From the IMG/VR virus record IMGVR_UViG_3300022698_000322, positions 1 through 46,241 of that record: DNA of 46,241 nucleotides. The stretch is one strand, 5' to 3'. The notes under the pieces are model-generated. The model saw nothing but the letters and a program-made list of their open reading frames with translations, ran no database searches and was not told the DNA's origin. Position numbers and translations under genes: made by a program. The number at the start of each line of letters is the position of its first letter. Within the stretch, counting starts at the first letter, position 1. Origin of the DNA: a virus. Shown piece after piece: positions 1-9,252 of the stretch.

Positions 1-461
1 TCGCCCAATTGAATTCTGCTTGTTGCGAGCATTTCAGCAAATTGAACGTTATCATCAGTATCCAAATTCTGATCGAACAACTCATCAGAGCCACCAGCGA
101 GATGAGTTGATGCGTGTGTAGTTGTTGCTTTACCATCCAGCGAATCCTGCAAATCGGTTACATCGGAAACAACGTGGTCGTGGTCGCCAATCGAATCAGC
201 TAATTCCCCTCGGAGCACATCGGCTGTGTCGTGAATTTGAGTTCGTATTAAATCAGCAGTGTCAGATATCTCATCTATTATATCAGGGAAAATAGCTTCT
301 AATAAAGAATCAATAGAACATACTGCTATATTACCGTCAACCATAACACATATTGAATCGCCAACAGAACCGACTATTGTGGCATTGGTTATTTCCACAT
401 TCATCGTTTCTAGGCTATCAGATATTAATTGTTCAAGCGCCATTATATCTAATGTAAACAT
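1..461 (-). CDS. Tail fibre / baseplate appendage protein (partial, 3' end beyond window)
   Basis: The minus-strand frame is open from an ATG at 461 to the left window edge, giving about 153 residues with no stop. The visible part ends in the pattern 'THASTHLAGGSDEL' followed by 'DTDDNVQFAEM', which is typical of phage tail-fibre shafts where a His/Gly 'HLAGGSD' segment precedes a repeat or receptor-binding region. It lies downstream of other tail genes at the distal end of the late operon, where host-recognition proteins usually sit. The start is uncertain because no clear Shine-Dalgarno is seen; an internal ATG at 443 is possible. The receptor-binding tip lies outside the window. Confidence 0.7.
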   Translation of the reverse strand, partial: MFTLDIMALEQLISDSLETMNVEITNATIVGSVGDSICVMVDGNIAVCSIDSLLEAIFPDIIDEISDTADLIRTQIHDTADVLRGELADSIGDHDHVVSDVTDLQDSLDGKATTTHASTHLAGGSDELFDQNLDTDDNVQFAEMLATSRIQLG

Positions 462-493
462 AAATATAAAATAGAATAATATAGTACATTTTT

Positions 494-1003
494 TTATATT
501 AAAAAACATCTTGCCAACCCTTCACCTACTCTTGATTGCATTACAAAACCAAGATTTCTTATAGTATCTATTCTGTTTATTGTTTCAGATTCCGCTTTTC
601 CAGTATCGGTATTTCCAGTATCACCACTTTTACTCATTCTAAAATATTCTCCTCTTGTTGCACCATTAGAATTAAAATAAACATCAGCATAACCAGAACC
701 AACCGGAACTATATATCCTGTACCACCAGAAACAATTACTGAATCATAAACAATTCCAGTGATATCATATGCATCTTCTGGAGAAAGTACAACAGAATAA
801 TCCGCAGTTGTATCAACATGTACCAAATATCCCATATTAATATCTGTACCACCACCATTTGTAACTTGTACAAGGTTTTGCTGTCCCGCAGACGGAGAGG
901 ATGCTGCTGTTACACCACTGTCAAGCCTGTTGAGTATCCGATAAACATCATCAAATACCCTGTCAATTGGTGGACTTCCGCATGTTTTTCTTGTATATGG
1001 CAT
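494..1003 (-). CDS. Putative tail-fibre-associated virion protein
   Basis: A 169-residue protein in the fibre cluster. The N-terminus contains a short helical segment ('RVFDDVYRILNRLDSG') of the kind used to anchor or trimerise fibres. It is followed by a Gly/Thr/Ser-rich beta-like region (about residues 45-130) resembling small capsid- or fibre-bound decoration domains. There are no catalytic motifs. It is co-directional with the neighbours and ends 33 bp before the next fibre gene starts. The functional call rests mainly on position and composition. Confidence 0.55.
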   Translation of the reverse strand: MPYTRKTCGSPPIDRVFDDVYRILNRLDSGVTAASSPSAGQQNLVQVTNGGGTDINMGYLVHVDTTADYSVVLSPEDAYDITGIVYDSVIVSGGTGYIVPVGSGYADVYFNSNGATRGEYFRMSKSGDTGNTDTGKAESETINRIDTIRNLGFVMQSRVGEGLARCFLI

Positions 1004-1036
1004 TTTTTCAATCCGTATTATTACATAAATTAAAAT

Positions 1037-1474
1037 TCATGGTGTTCCCTGTGAATAATTACACACTAACGTCCATACTGTACCATCATAAATAAATGTA
1101 GCAATACCATAAGGATAAAGCAAATATTGTCCAACTGTTAAATAGTGATTAATAGCCTTATAATTTCCGTTCGGTGTTTGACCATGCCTTATTTCTAAAT
1201 TTCCACCTGATTGATTAAGAAACTGTATTCTGTTTCCAGGCTCTCGCCCGGTTGATAATATCAGGTCAATGTATGCGTTTGAATTGTCGTCAATGATAAA
1301 CGTTTCGTCAGTTGCGTTAATACCAAGCTGGTACGACGCATCTGGATTAACGGTTGTAAGTGAACTCTGTCCATTTCCTTTGTGAAGTGTAACAAGATTT
1401 TCCCCTATTGCATTCATATCATCAGAATTGACAACATCTACTCCCCACCCTGTTTCTGGTGTTGACCAAGCCAT
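1037..1474 (-). CDS. Putative tail fibre / baseplate wedge protein
   Basis: A 145-residue protein beginning 'MAWSTPETGWGVDVVNSDDMNAIGENL'-like (N-terminal 25 residues). This start is common in phage fibre proteins, where a short N-terminal adaptor meets a beta-rich region of the 'FIIDDNSNAYIDLIL' and 'GNRIQFLNQSGG' kind. The C-terminal residues 'ATFIYDGTVWTLV' match the conserved end of many fibre or pyocin knob domains. It starts 1 bp downstream of the hub protein stop, so it is tightly coupled to the tail operon. Exact structural role unknown. Confidence 0.55.
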   Translation of the reverse strand: MAWSTPETGWGVDVVNSDDMNAIGENLVTLHKGNGQSSLTTVNPDASYQLGINATDETFIIDDNSNAYIDLILSTGREPGNRIQFLNQSGGNLEIRHGQTPNGNYKAINHYLTVGQYLLYPYGIATFIYDGTVWTLVCNYSQGTP

Positions 1475-1475
1475 A

Positions 1476-3461
1476 TCATGCTCCTGACGTTGTAGTGGTT
1501 GTTGTTGGTGCCTCTGTCGTCGTAGTTGTCGTCGGCAAACTTACGCGCCTACCGTATGTTACACAATGAAGCGCACCATCAAAAGAAAGCCTCTGTTTAT
1601 AAACAACAAATATATCGGTCAAAGAATCAGGCACATAAACAGGTGCAGTTATAGTATCACCAAGCTCAAGCGCCGGATTCCCGATCCAGTTCAAGGTAAT
1701 ATCTTTTCTTTCATCTTTATACGTTGAGAGAAGAGTTGAACTTATTGTCAATGCGAGCACCCTTGTTTGTACAAGATGATTGTTGTTAAATTTATATGTC
1801 CGCTTTCCGTTCTCTTTTATTGATTCCGCATCCTGTGATACCACAGTTTCAGATCCCCGTACGCTATATTCAATCCCTATCGCCTTCAATTTGAATGTTC
1901 CAGCATTACCAGAGCCCTCTGTAATGGTAACAATCATTCCCCACGGGTATATAGTTACATCAGACAAAGAAAGAGATACCCCGCCTGTCTCTTCCTCAAA
2001 AGTAATGTCCTCTTCTAAAACAGTAGCTGGTGCCCGTGTAAAATGAAACTCAAGATCAGATAGTGTCTCGGATGCACCAATTTCTATTTCATCTGTTAAT
2101 AGTATATCTGATTCTTCATCTGCCGGTAATAGTGGTTGAGTTTCTACTTCAATATAATTTGACAGATCATCAGTATTTGACGGCTGTTGCCTCGTAAAAT
2201 ACTGACTCTTAGTTATTGTCAAATCAGATGCATCCGGGTGGTTTGCTAAATAACTCTCAACGATTACAACATCATCCTTTGACATGTAAACCTGTCCCAT
2301 TGCCGCTTCTGCAATATCACGGAGAGCTGCCATGTAATTTGTTTTTTCGAACCACGCATATGGAACAGTGTAGTTTTGCAGCTCTTCGTCAATATCCCAT
2401 GTCATATCTATAAGCGGTATGTAGTCGCGCGCATGCTCAAGAACATATTCTGCCAGTGCATAAAGGGTGGTATTCTCAAATAATTCATCACACCTAAATT
2501 CTGCCCGTCTCAACAGATCTAATCTATCTCGCGCAGGAACAGTAACAGAAAAACTATCGTCCTTTACACTCCAATCGCCAGTCCAGAAAACACCAACCTG
2601 AATATATTCTGCCCCATCAAAACCAAGATACGCAGTAATCCTTCTATTAGGCTTAACAAGATTATGCAACGGACTATTAGCATTATCTGGAAACAGTGGG
2701 TTTTCTATATCAGAACCAGAAAGAGTCATATTAATATTCTGTAATTCAAGATCAAGTTCATTCGATGATATGTTACCAACCGGAAGCGACGCATCACGTA
2801 TTTCACGCTCTTCAAGAATATTTATTGACACTATATCATCATCATAAAACGTAGTAGTAAGAGTTTCGAAAAACTCAAGTATCTTTGAAATTGTATCGGA
2901 ATCACTCCATTTTTTAATTACAAGTTTCATCGATGTCGCAGAAGTAATTCCTTCATCAGATACATCTTTAGTATACCGTACAATAGCATTACCTGTTACA
3001 ACCTCGTGAAGAGCCTCTACCGCACCTTCATATACATAAACATCGAAATCAACTGGGTATTGATCAAGAACAGAATCACCAACGACAAGAAGTGAATTTA
3101 TTGCCCTCGCTGGAAATGTTATTGTAAGTTCAGGGTATGGTGAAAAATCTCCTGACCCATCGGCAACAGTTTCTGAATACCACCCCATTTGATTTTCGTT
3201 TGCTTCAGAAATAGTACTAGGTGCAAGATAATATGTCCCATCAAGTACAGTTGTACCATCAAGAATAAAATATTTATGAGCCGGTGTTTCACCAAGGTCA
3301 ACAACCTGCGGGTCTTCCCATGAGGTATGATTAACGTCGCTACTCGAAACTACGATGCCTGATTGAACGTATGGGTCTGTCCACAAAACGTCTATTTTGC
3401 ACTTAGGTTTTCGCGGGTTTGCGACTACCGCAGTATCAAATGCACCGGTTGTTGCTATCAT
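1476..3461 (-). CDS. Baseplate hub / tail-associated protein with Thr-rich C-terminus
   Basis: A 661-residue protein directly downstream of the distal-tail-like gene, which is the position of tail-tip hub proteins in siphoviruses. The body is acidic and beta-rich. A central region around residues 255-330 ('LVKPNRRITAYLGFDG' and 'FSVTVPARDRLDLL') resembles the hub fold that follows a carbohydrate-binding-like N-terminus. The last 25 residues contain two Thr6 tracts separated by 'EAP', the same mucin-like unit as in the protein at 10617-11222. The start overlaps the upstream gene's stop by 4 bp, implying translational coupling. Confidence 0.6.
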   Translation of the reverse strand: MIATTGAFDTAVVANPRKPKCKIDVLWTDPYVQSGIVVSSSDVNHTSWEDPQVVDLGETPAHKYFILDGTTVLDGTYYLAPSTISEANENQMGWYSETVADGSGDFSPYPELTITFPARAINSLLVVGDSVLDQYPVDFDVYVYEGAVEALHEVVTGNAIVRYTKDVSDEGITSATSMKLVIKKWSDSDTISKILEFFETLTTTFYDDDIVSINILEEREIRDASLPVGNISSNELDLELQNINMTLSGSDIENPLFPDNANSPLHNLVKPNRRITAYLGFDGAEYIQVGVFWTGDWSVKDDSFSVTVPARDRLDLLRRAEFRCDELFENTTLYALAEYVLEHARDYIPLIDMTWDIDEELQNYTVPYAWFEKTNYMAALRDIAEAAMGQVYMSKDDVVIVESYLANHPDASDLTITKSQYFTRQQPSNTDDLSNYIEVETQPLLPADEESDILLTDEIEIGASETLSDLEFHFTRAPATVLEEDITFEEETGGVSLSLSDVTIYPWGMIVTITEGSGNAGTFKLKAIGIEYSVRGSETVVSQDAESIKENGKRTYKFNNNHLVQTRVLALTISSTLLSTYKDERKDITLNWIGNPALELGDTITAPVYVPDSLTDIFVVYKQRLSFDGALHCVTYGRRVSLPTTTTTTEAPTTTTTTSGA

Positions 3462-3859
3462 ACTTCTCTCAGCTCAACTGTTAAATTCGTCCAGATTCCA
3501 TCACCAGTTAATAATAACCTGCTTCGATCAAATGGCTGCATAAGTACTGTGTACTGATCATAATTAACGCCTGGACCTGCAGTTGTTCCACCTAAATCGG
3601 TCGTATTATAAACCAGCAACGACAGCTCTGAATCAAGCTCGTAGATTGTCAATAGTGTATCAATATCCGTTTCATCAATCATTGAATAATCGAGTATAAA
3701 TGTTTTTTTTGTCGCAACTATATCGCGCCTAAGAGTACCATCTGCTGTTCGTCCTTCACGAGATATAATTTCCTCTTTTATTGAAAAAGATCTTCCGAAT
3801 GGCGTAAGTAAATATTCACTTCCTTCAGCTCCCAAATAAATATCGCCACGTGTTCCCAT
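3458..3859 (-). CDS. Distal tail-like protein
   Basis: A 133-residue protein between the tape measure and hub genes, the conserved position of distal tail or tail-tip connector proteins. The sequence is beta-rich and lacks enzymatic motifs ('GDIYLGAEGSEYLLTPFG' near the N-terminus, 'IWTNLTVELREV' at the C-terminus). It shares 1 bp with the tape-measure stop and 4 bp with the next gene's start. The call is by synteny. Confidence 0.5.
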   Translation of the reverse strand: MGTRGDIYLGAEGSEYLLTPFGRSFSIKEEIISREGRTADGTLRRDIVATKKTFILDYSMIDETDIDTLLTIYELDSELSLLVYNTTDLGGTTAGPGVNYDQYTVLMQPFDRSRLLLTGDGIWTNLTVELREV

Positions 3860-6696
3860 TATTGTGCTGCTCCTAATCTTTGCGCCTCATGAAATCTAAA
3901 CCGAGCTTGTCGTCGTTCCAGCTCTTTTATTCCAGAATCATCGGCGACCAATGTCCCTATTTTCCAAACGGTATTATATACAGGACTATTACCTCCACCT
4001 GAAACCGCTGCCGTCGGAGCAACAAGGTTAAGTCGTCCGGTCTGATCAATTGCATCAACAATCGCGGCCGCGATCTCCTTTACTCCTGTTTTCATCGGGA
4101 CGATTGCTTCGTCCTGTCCACCCTCTGCAATCTGAGCCGTTATCCCACCATCGGTACTTCTTGCGATACCACCATTTGCAAGCGGTATCGGCTTTGATGC
4201 AATCGCGATTGTTTGAGCTGCTCCGAGGGCACCCATTATAGCACCTACGATTAAATTTAATGGCCATATAAAATCTTTAGCTGCGTTCATAATCGCCACA
4301 GCTGTATTAATGCCAACTTCAAATATGCCCATTGCCTTATCTGCTATAGCCTGTCGCTTTTTTATTGCCTTTCGCTTTTTCTCGTATTTAACATCAAGAT
4401 TTTCAAGCGCCTTTGTTTTTTCTTCCTGAAGCATCTGTGAGTTTTCAATGTTCTCTCGCTCTCGTTGATAATTGTTATCAAGAGCGATCATTTTATTTTC
4501 ATTGAACATCGAAAAAACATCATAGGTTTGTCTTATCGAATCAACACCAACCTGTCCCAATTTTTCTTCGGATGTTTTCTGCGCTTCGATCCGGCGCTGG
4601 GACTGTCTCTCGACAAGGTCCTCCATCTCAACCCCGTGCCGTTCCTGAATTACTTCCAGCTCTTCCCGGGATCCCTGGAATATCTGTTTTTCACGGGTCT
4701 GCCGTTCTTTCAGTTCGGCGAGTTCCCGCTCGTCGGTATCTTTTATTCGCGCTATTTTAGCGCCTTCCAGATCATTATACGCACTCAACAGACCCTTGTT
4801 TTTCTTCAGTTCGGCATCGATCTTGTTTTCGTCGTATTCCCTGTTTTTCCGTTTCAGCTGTGCCTCTTCAAGATCATTTTCCGCCCGGATCCGTTCGTCT
4901 ATCTCGTCAACAAGGGCGGCAATTGCCTTGCGTTCTTTTTCTGCAGCGTTCGTTAAATCTGGCTTTGGACTAGGATTTTGTTCAGGATCTTGTTCAGGTG
5001 GGGATAAAAGATCCTTTAATTTCTTTTGTGCCATCGCAAGTTTCGTTTCCCAGCCGCCAGCCGTGCCGACAATGGCTACTAAACGCCTCTCAAATTCTTT
5101 GGCACGCTTAATCAAGTCTTTCCCCAAAACGGATGAGGTATCAACTGTTGTCAATGCTTTGTAAATAAGGATCAATTCTTTTAGATCTTTTATGTTACCT
5201 TTAGTTATTACCTCATCCTGTTCTTCCATTAAATCTATACCGGTTCGTATCGAATCGTTTAATTCGTCTTGGCTATTCTTAGATAAGCCAAGTGCTGTTC
5301 TGAATGTAACATATGCTCCGACTGCCCCGGCTATAGCGGTAACCACCAAACCAATAGGGTTTGATAAAAAAGCTGCGTTTAACAACAATACTGCTCCACG
5401 CAAACCTGCAACAACTGTAATCATCCTACCCAAAAAAAACAACATAGGACCTGCAGCAGCTACAAACCCAAGTGTGCTAAGTATATTTTTTTTTGTTGAA
5501 TTATCAAAGGAGTCGAATTTATCAGCAAGCGATTTAATATTTGATACCATGTGTTTTACTATAGGGAGAACATCGTTTTTTAATACAGGCAGTAAAGACT
5601 CGCTAAGTGAAATTGCTACCTTTATGATTTCGTTTTTTATGAGGTTCAACTGTGACCAAAAGTTCTGTAGCTGTTTCTGTGCAACCTCATCCGTAGTTCC
5701 GGCAGCGTTCCTCAAACTTGATTCATATTCTCGTATTGCATCAGATGTTCCGATAAGCGTAAGTAATGAGGCTACAGATTTCTCCTGAAAACCTAACATT
5801 GATATTGTAGCCTTTTTCTGTTCATCTGACATACCGGCAAGTAAATTTTCAAGATCACCGACAATGTCAGCCATGTTGCGCATTTCTCCGGCAGAGTCAT
5901 ATACGACAACACCAGCCTGCTTAAACGCTTCCTTTTCTTTAATTGCGGCTTTTTGTAAATCCCTTAGAACAATGCCTAATTGTGTTCCGGCTTCTGCGCC
6001 CTTTGTACCTTGGTCGGCGTAAGCGGCAAGAACGGCAATACCTTCCTCAACCGATTTACCTAAGACCCTTAGTGCAGCACCAGCTCGGTTAGTTAATGCT
6101 TCAGAAAATTGTTGTACACTGGCATTAGCAAGGGTGTTTGCTTTGACAAGTACATCAGATACGCGGACAAGTGCTTTTTCATCTTCAGCAACATCCTCAA
6201 AGGCCATTCCGAGAGCACTCTGTGCATCTGTCAAAAGATCGGTTGCAATCTGTAAGTCGAATTGTCCGGCTGCTGCAAAACTCGCAACCCTTGGCATAAG
6301 TGCAACAGACTGGGCGGCATCTTTTCCTGCGCTTGCAAGGTAATAATATGCCTTCGCCGCGTCGCTTGCCGACTGACCGGTAGTGGTGGAAACCTCTTTT
6401 GCAGCATCGGCCATCTTCGTACGCATCTCGTCTGATACATCACCCATGATAGCGAGAGAGGTTGACATTGATTTTTCGAAATCAGCACCAGCCTTTGTAA
6501 CTGCAGCACCAAGGGCAACTATCGGCAATGTAACATTTCTTGTCAGACCGGTACCGATTTTAGTGAAATCACGACCAACCTTTTTAAGATTGCGTGACAT
6601 CAGTTTTAGCTTATTGTCAACGCCTTTCAGGTCTTTCTTTAACCCTTCAAGACCATCAACACCAAGAACGCCATGGAGTTCAAATATTTTTCTCAT
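3859..6696 (-). CDS. Tail tape measure protein
   Basis: The longest ORF (945 residues). It sets tail length and forms the core of the tail tube. The N-terminal 130 residues have the TP901/lambda-H type pattern ('LKKVGRDFTKIGTGLTRNVT', then 'AGADFEKSMS'). Hydrophobic segments lie around residues 405-470 ('LGFVAAAGPMLFFLGRMI', 'GLVVTAIAGAVGAYVTF'). A long charged coiled coil spans about 585-790, and another hydrophobic stretch lies near 795-840. It follows the gpG/gpGT chaperones and precedes the tail tip genes, the canonical order. The start overlaps the gpGT stop by 4 bp. Confidence 0.93.
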   Translation of the reverse strand: MRKIFELHGVLGVDGLEGLKKDLKGVDNKLKLMSRNLKKVGRDFTKIGTGLTRNVTLPIVALGAAVTKAGADFEKSMSTSLAIMGDVSDEMRTKMADAAKEVSTTTGQSASDAAKAYYYLASAGKDAAQSVALMPRVASFAAAGQFDLQIATDLLTDAQSALGMAFEDVAEDEKALVRVSDVLVKANTLANASVQQFSEALTNRAGAALRVLGKSVEEGIAVLAAYADQGTKGAEAGTQLGIVLRDLQKAAIKEKEAFKQAGVVVYDSAGEMRNMADIVGDLENLLAGMSDEQKKATISMLGFQEKSVASLLTLIGTSDAIREYESSLRNAAGTTDEVAQKQLQNFWSQLNLIKNEIIKVAISLSESLLPVLKNDVLPIVKHMVSNIKSLADKFDSFDNSTKKNILSTLGFVAAAGPMLFFLGRMITVVAGLRGAVLLLNAAFLSNPIGLVVTAIAGAVGAYVTFRTALGLSKNSQDELNDSIRTGIDLMEEQDEVITKGNIKDLKELILIYKALTTVDTSSVLGKDLIKRAKEFERRLVAIVGTAGGWETKLAMAQKKLKDLLSPPEQDPEQNPSPKPDLTNAAEKERKAIAALVDEIDERIRAENDLEEAQLKRKNREYDENKIDAELKKNKGLLSAYNDLEGAKIARIKDTDERELAELKERQTREKQIFQGSREELEVIQERHGVEMEDLVERQSQRRIEAQKTSEEKLGQVGVDSIRQTYDVFSMFNENKMIALDNNYQRERENIENSQMLQEEKTKALENLDVKYEKKRKAIKKRQAIADKAMGIFEVGINTAVAIMNAAKDFIWPLNLIVGAIMGALGAAQTIAIASKPIPLANGGIARSTDGGITAQIAEGGQDEAIVPMKTGVKEIAAAIVDAIDQTGRLNLVAPTAAVSGGGNSPVYNTVWKIGTLVADDSGIKELERRQARFRFHEAQRLGAAQ

Positions 6697-7004
6697 TTAT
6701 TATCTCGAAACATTTTTAATATCCTGTCCGCGGTTGCCATTGATTTTTCAACCATTCGCTTTTTCGTTTCCTTATTGATTTTTTCCTTTTCAATAAGTCC
6801 AAGGCTCTTACAATACGCAGCCCATGATTTTTTCTCTCCCGCCCCGGTAAGCCATGCACTAAACGCCGAACATAACATACCTCTTCTTTGCTTTTCATAC
6901 TCATTGTTTTTTATCATCCTGCTGTAAAAAACAATTTCACTGTAAGGCAGACTGTCAAATTGTTCTAATTGTAAACGTAAGTAAAATCTTACTTCGTTTT
7001 CACT
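6693..7004 (-). CDS. gpT-like extension of tail assembly chaperone (reached by -1 frameshift)
   Basis: The frame is open from the slippery site at 7004 to the stop at 6693 (103 residues) and has no good start of its own before an internal ATG at 6917. The first residues after the slip ('SENEVRFYLRLQLEQF') continue as a charged helical protein that ends 'ADRILKMFRDNK'. In lambda-like tails the G protein is extended by a -1 shift into T, and gpGT binds the tape measure. Here the extended product would be about 245 residues. It overlaps the tape-measure start by 4 bp. The reading is supported by both the heptamer and the uninterrupted frame. Confidence 0.8.
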   Translation of the reverse strand, partial: SENEVRFYLRLQLEQFDSLPYSEIVFYSRMIKNNEYEKQRRGMLCSAFSAWLTGAGEKKSWAAYCKSLGLIEKEKINKETKKRMVEKSMATADRILKMFRDNK

Positions 7005-7429
7005 TTTTTTGACGCTTTCTGAGACTCGGTTATCTTCTTGAATAGCCCCGAGGCCAGAGAGAAAAAACTTGCCATACTTTCCGACTCTGCGACCTGATCT
7101 ATAACAATCAAATCAAGATCAAACGGCCCGTCATTATACTCTTCAACTGACATATTAAGAAGACTTGCAAACCATTCTGCTGCATCACAATCGACAAATG
7201 ATATAAACTGTTTCAGTATTTCAACCATGATAGATATAATTTGCGATTCATCGGTTAAAGAGTCAGCTTCTTTTTTTGTCGTTGATTCGTCGGCAATAAA
7301 TAACTTCGCAATTGTTTCGTCGCCGGTTACCTCAATAAGTTTTTTGCAAAGACCCGTGAACGTTACGCGGTCCTTTCGCGTAAGCTCACGAATCTTATAC
7401 TTTCTTTCACCAGACATGCAATCCTCCAT
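6989..7429 (-). CDS. Tail assembly chaperone, gpG-like
   Basis: A 146-residue acidic alpha-helical protein between the major tail protein and tape-measure genes. Its N-terminal part, 'YKIREL' to 'DRVTFTGLCKKLIEV', is typical of gpG-type chaperones that keep the tape measure soluble during tail assembly. Its last codons contain the A7 slippery run, so most ribosomes would stop at 6989 and a fraction would continue as gpGT. It begins 10 bp after the major tail gene. Confidence 0.75.
   Translation of the reverse strand: MEDCMSGERKYKIRELTRKDRVTFTGLCKKLIEVTGDETIAKLFIADESTTKKEADSLTDESQIISIMVEILKQFISFVDCDAAEWFASLLNMSVEEYNDGPFDLDLIVIDQVAESESMASFFSLASGLFKKITESQKASKKVKTK
7004..7010 (-). promoter_or_regulatory. 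Programmed -1 frameshift slippery heptamer
   Basis: On the minus strand the zero-frame codons read TCA AAA AAA GTG, so positions 7010-7004 form A AAA AAA, a canonical X XXY YYZ heptamer. Slipping back one base gives AGT GAA AAC GAA and opens the gpT-like frame. It lies five codons before the gpG stop, as in other tail chaperone pairs. Confidence 0.85.
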
Positions 7430-7438
7430 AAGTTAATG

Positions 7439-8026
7439 TTATGCGGTTGTCGTTGTGGTCGGGTTACTGTCATGTGGCCACAAGATTTCCCATGGTTCTG
7501 TATCAAGATCTGTTGACGCAAAATGAGCGGAGTATGTAACAGGTATTACAACCTCTTCAGCATCAGTAAGCGCTGCTTCAAAATTACTATCGATCAACGG
7601 ATTGTTAATGACAAACACCGCAGGACCAACAGCGTCACCATCACTAACCTCACCAATAAGAGCAACATTAGACATATAGTCATCGTCGTCAAGTTGGAGA
7701 GAACGAGTAATCTTGTCATGATTAGTAACAAGGGTTTCAGACGATCCAGGAAGCGCCCTGAGAATGAGGTCGGTATAAATCTCGATATAATTAGCAACAA
7801 GCGTCGCAGTCACACGCGTTATTCTCCGACCACCTTTAACCATACCCTTTGCACCGTCAACAGTCATATCCTTATACTCAGTTTCAATCGTGAAGGTGTT
7901 TCCACCGCGAGTTGCACCGATAAGGTCGCCTCTGTTTGACTCGTTAACATACCCTTTGTACACCGCGCCAGAATCTATCACAAAGCGCTTGTACGTGTTT
8001 TCAGTAACTCCATGGTATCTTGCCAT
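7439..8026 (-). CDS. Major tail protein
   Basis: A 195-residue beta-rich protein in the position of the tail tube subunit: after the tail completion genes and before the gpG-like chaperone. The middle is a Thr/Val-rich beta domain ('GRRITRVTATLVANYIEIYTD'-like, split by Arg). The extreme C-terminus is 'SNPTTTTTA', a short Thr tract that recalls the mucin-like units elsewhere in the virion proteins. A Shine-Dalgarno-like GGAGG precedes the ATG. The family cannot be assigned more finely by eye. Confidence 0.7.
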   Translation of the reverse strand: MARYHGVTENTYKRFVIDSGAVYKGYVNESNRGDLIGATRGGNTFTIETEYKDMTVDGAKGMVKGGRRITRVTATLVANYIEIYTDLILRALPGSSETLVTNHDKITRSLQLDDDDYMSNVALIGEVSDGDAVGPAVFVINNPLIDSNFEAALTDAEEVVIPVTYSAHFASTDLDTEPWEILWPHDSNPTTTTTA

Positions 8027-8038
8027 GATTTCCTCCTA

Positions 8039-8500
8039 TCAAGAAGTGATATAATCTATCCAATTTTTGCGCCCTGCACGGGCATAAAATTGAGTATTGT
8101 AATGGATTAATCTTGAATTTCCTTCACTAACCGGCGAAGAAGCGTAGTAATAAAGTCTGATATAATTAAATCTGTCATGCTCAAGGAGGGCACGGTCAAG
8201 TATAATTTGCAACCTATTTACTACAGCCCTTGCATTTACTCTGCTATAGTTTCTATCCTCATCTTTATAACTCTCATAATAATCGATGTATATATTAAAT
8301 GTTGTGATTACTTTATCATTTGTATCCCCGCTTTCTGTTATCCTGTATACTATATATGGCATTTCTGCTCTTTCTGGAGCGTGCTCAGAAAAAATAGCAG
8401 AAGTTGTATCAGATCCTATCGGATATGCCGTTAAATATGATACGAGTGTAGCATCTGCCTGTAAAAATGTTTGTAATGAAGACTCAAACATTATTCCCAA
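8039..8500 (-). CDS. Tail terminator / completion protein (DUF3168-like)
   Basis: A 153-residue protein whose start 'FESSLQTFLQADATLVSYL' and following 'HAPERAEMPYIVYRI' match the pattern of DUF3168-type tail completion proteins, which cap the tail tube and join it to the head. It lies between the HK97 gp10-like gene (10-bp overlap) and the major tail gene, the expected order. Confidence 0.7.
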   Translation of the reverse strand: MGIMFESSLQTFLQADATLVSYLTAYPIGSDTTSAIFSEHAPERAEMPYIVYRITESGDTNDKVITTFNIYIDYYESYKDEDRNYSRVNARAVVNRLQIILDRALLEHDRFNYIRLYYYASSPVSEGNSRLIHYNTQFYARAGRKNWIDYITS

Positions 8501-8907
8501 CTCTCACTTAATATTCTTTTTACCGCTGCAGTTTCCTCTACTAAAGTAGGGTATACAAATGGCCTCGGTTCAACATTTCCTACATATTTTTTCTTACCGT
8601 TTTTAGTTGTTATCCATCTATCAACAGTTCCAAATTCAAGTAAATGCGCATGGTATCCCGGTGGACCGACACCAACCAAAACCTCTCCAGGATGTTCATG
8701 TTTATATCCAATCCCCTTTTTTAGATTGCCGGTCATTTTTCCGGGAGGTTCGCCCGGTGCAGAATGGTCTCCTTCAAAATATTCATCAGAAACCTTCTGC
8801 CTCATTTTTTTGGCAACGTGCGCAGCTGCTTTTGAAAGATGACGCTTTTGTTCCATAGTTAATTCACGTATTGTTCTATCGATAAATGATGTATAATTTA
8901 CGTACAT
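8491..8907 (-). CDS. HK97 gp10-like head-tail joining protein
   Basis: A 138-residue protein with the conserved features of the HK97 gp10 family: an N-terminal basic helix ('MRQKVSDEYFEGDHSAPGEPPG'-type region at about 52-75), then 'GYHAHLLEFGT' followed by 'PRPFVYPTL' near the C-terminus. The Leu-Glu-Phe-Gly-Thr and Arg-Pro-Phe motifs are diagnostic of this group. It is flanked by head closure and tail terminator genes. Confidence 0.85.
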   Translation of the reverse strand: MYVNYTSFIDRTIRELTMEQKRHLSKAAAHVAKKMRQKVSDEYFEGDHSAPGEPPGKMTGNLKKGIGYKHEHPGEVLVGVGPPGYHAHLLEFGTVDRWITTKNGKKKYVGNVEPRPFVYPTLVEETAAVKRILSESWE

Positions 8908-8910
8908 ATA

Positions 8911-9252
8911 TTACCGCACTTCTTTACAATTAATATTTTTATAATAATCGCTCCATATTGCCCGTTCGATACTAAGTACCTCAAATACCCTGTTTTTAAA
9001 TACAATTCTATCAAGTTCCTCTATCTCTATTTGTCGGCGTATTCTTATCTGGTGTGTAGCGTCAACATCAATTGTTCTGAACTTGAATACCTGCCGTGCC
9101 TGTTTCGGGTATATAGCTGCAAAACATGATGATAAATCAGACCAAGTCACACCAAACCCGCCGTCTCCGTCAGTCGTACTTAATTGACGCTGTATAGTTA
9201 TACGGTGCCTCATTTCCGTTGCAAGTGTTTTGTCACCTATTCTGTCTAACAT
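8911..9252 (-). CDS. Head-tail closure protein (phage_H_T_join / SPP1 gp16-like)
   Basis: A 113-residue protein with the family pattern 'MRHRITIQRQ', a central Gly/Asp loop and Trp ('GDGGFGVTW'), 'DVDATHQIRIR' and a C-terminal 'NRVFEVLSIE'. It forms the ring that seals the connector after packaging. Its start abuts the connector gene stop (1-bp overlap). A divergent copy of its core is found fused to another domain at 13566-13997. Confidence 0.85.
   Translation of the reverse strand: MLDRIGDKTLATEMRHRITIQRQLSTTDGDGGFGVTWSDLSSCFAAIYPKQARQVFKFRTIDVDATHQIRIRRQIEIEELDRIVFKNRVFEVLSIERAIWSDYYKNINCKEVR

Noticed and set aside
4465-5788. Long plus-strand ORFs opposite the tape measure
   Set aside because: Shadows of the tape measure gene; composition and lack of ribosome-binding sites argue against coding.
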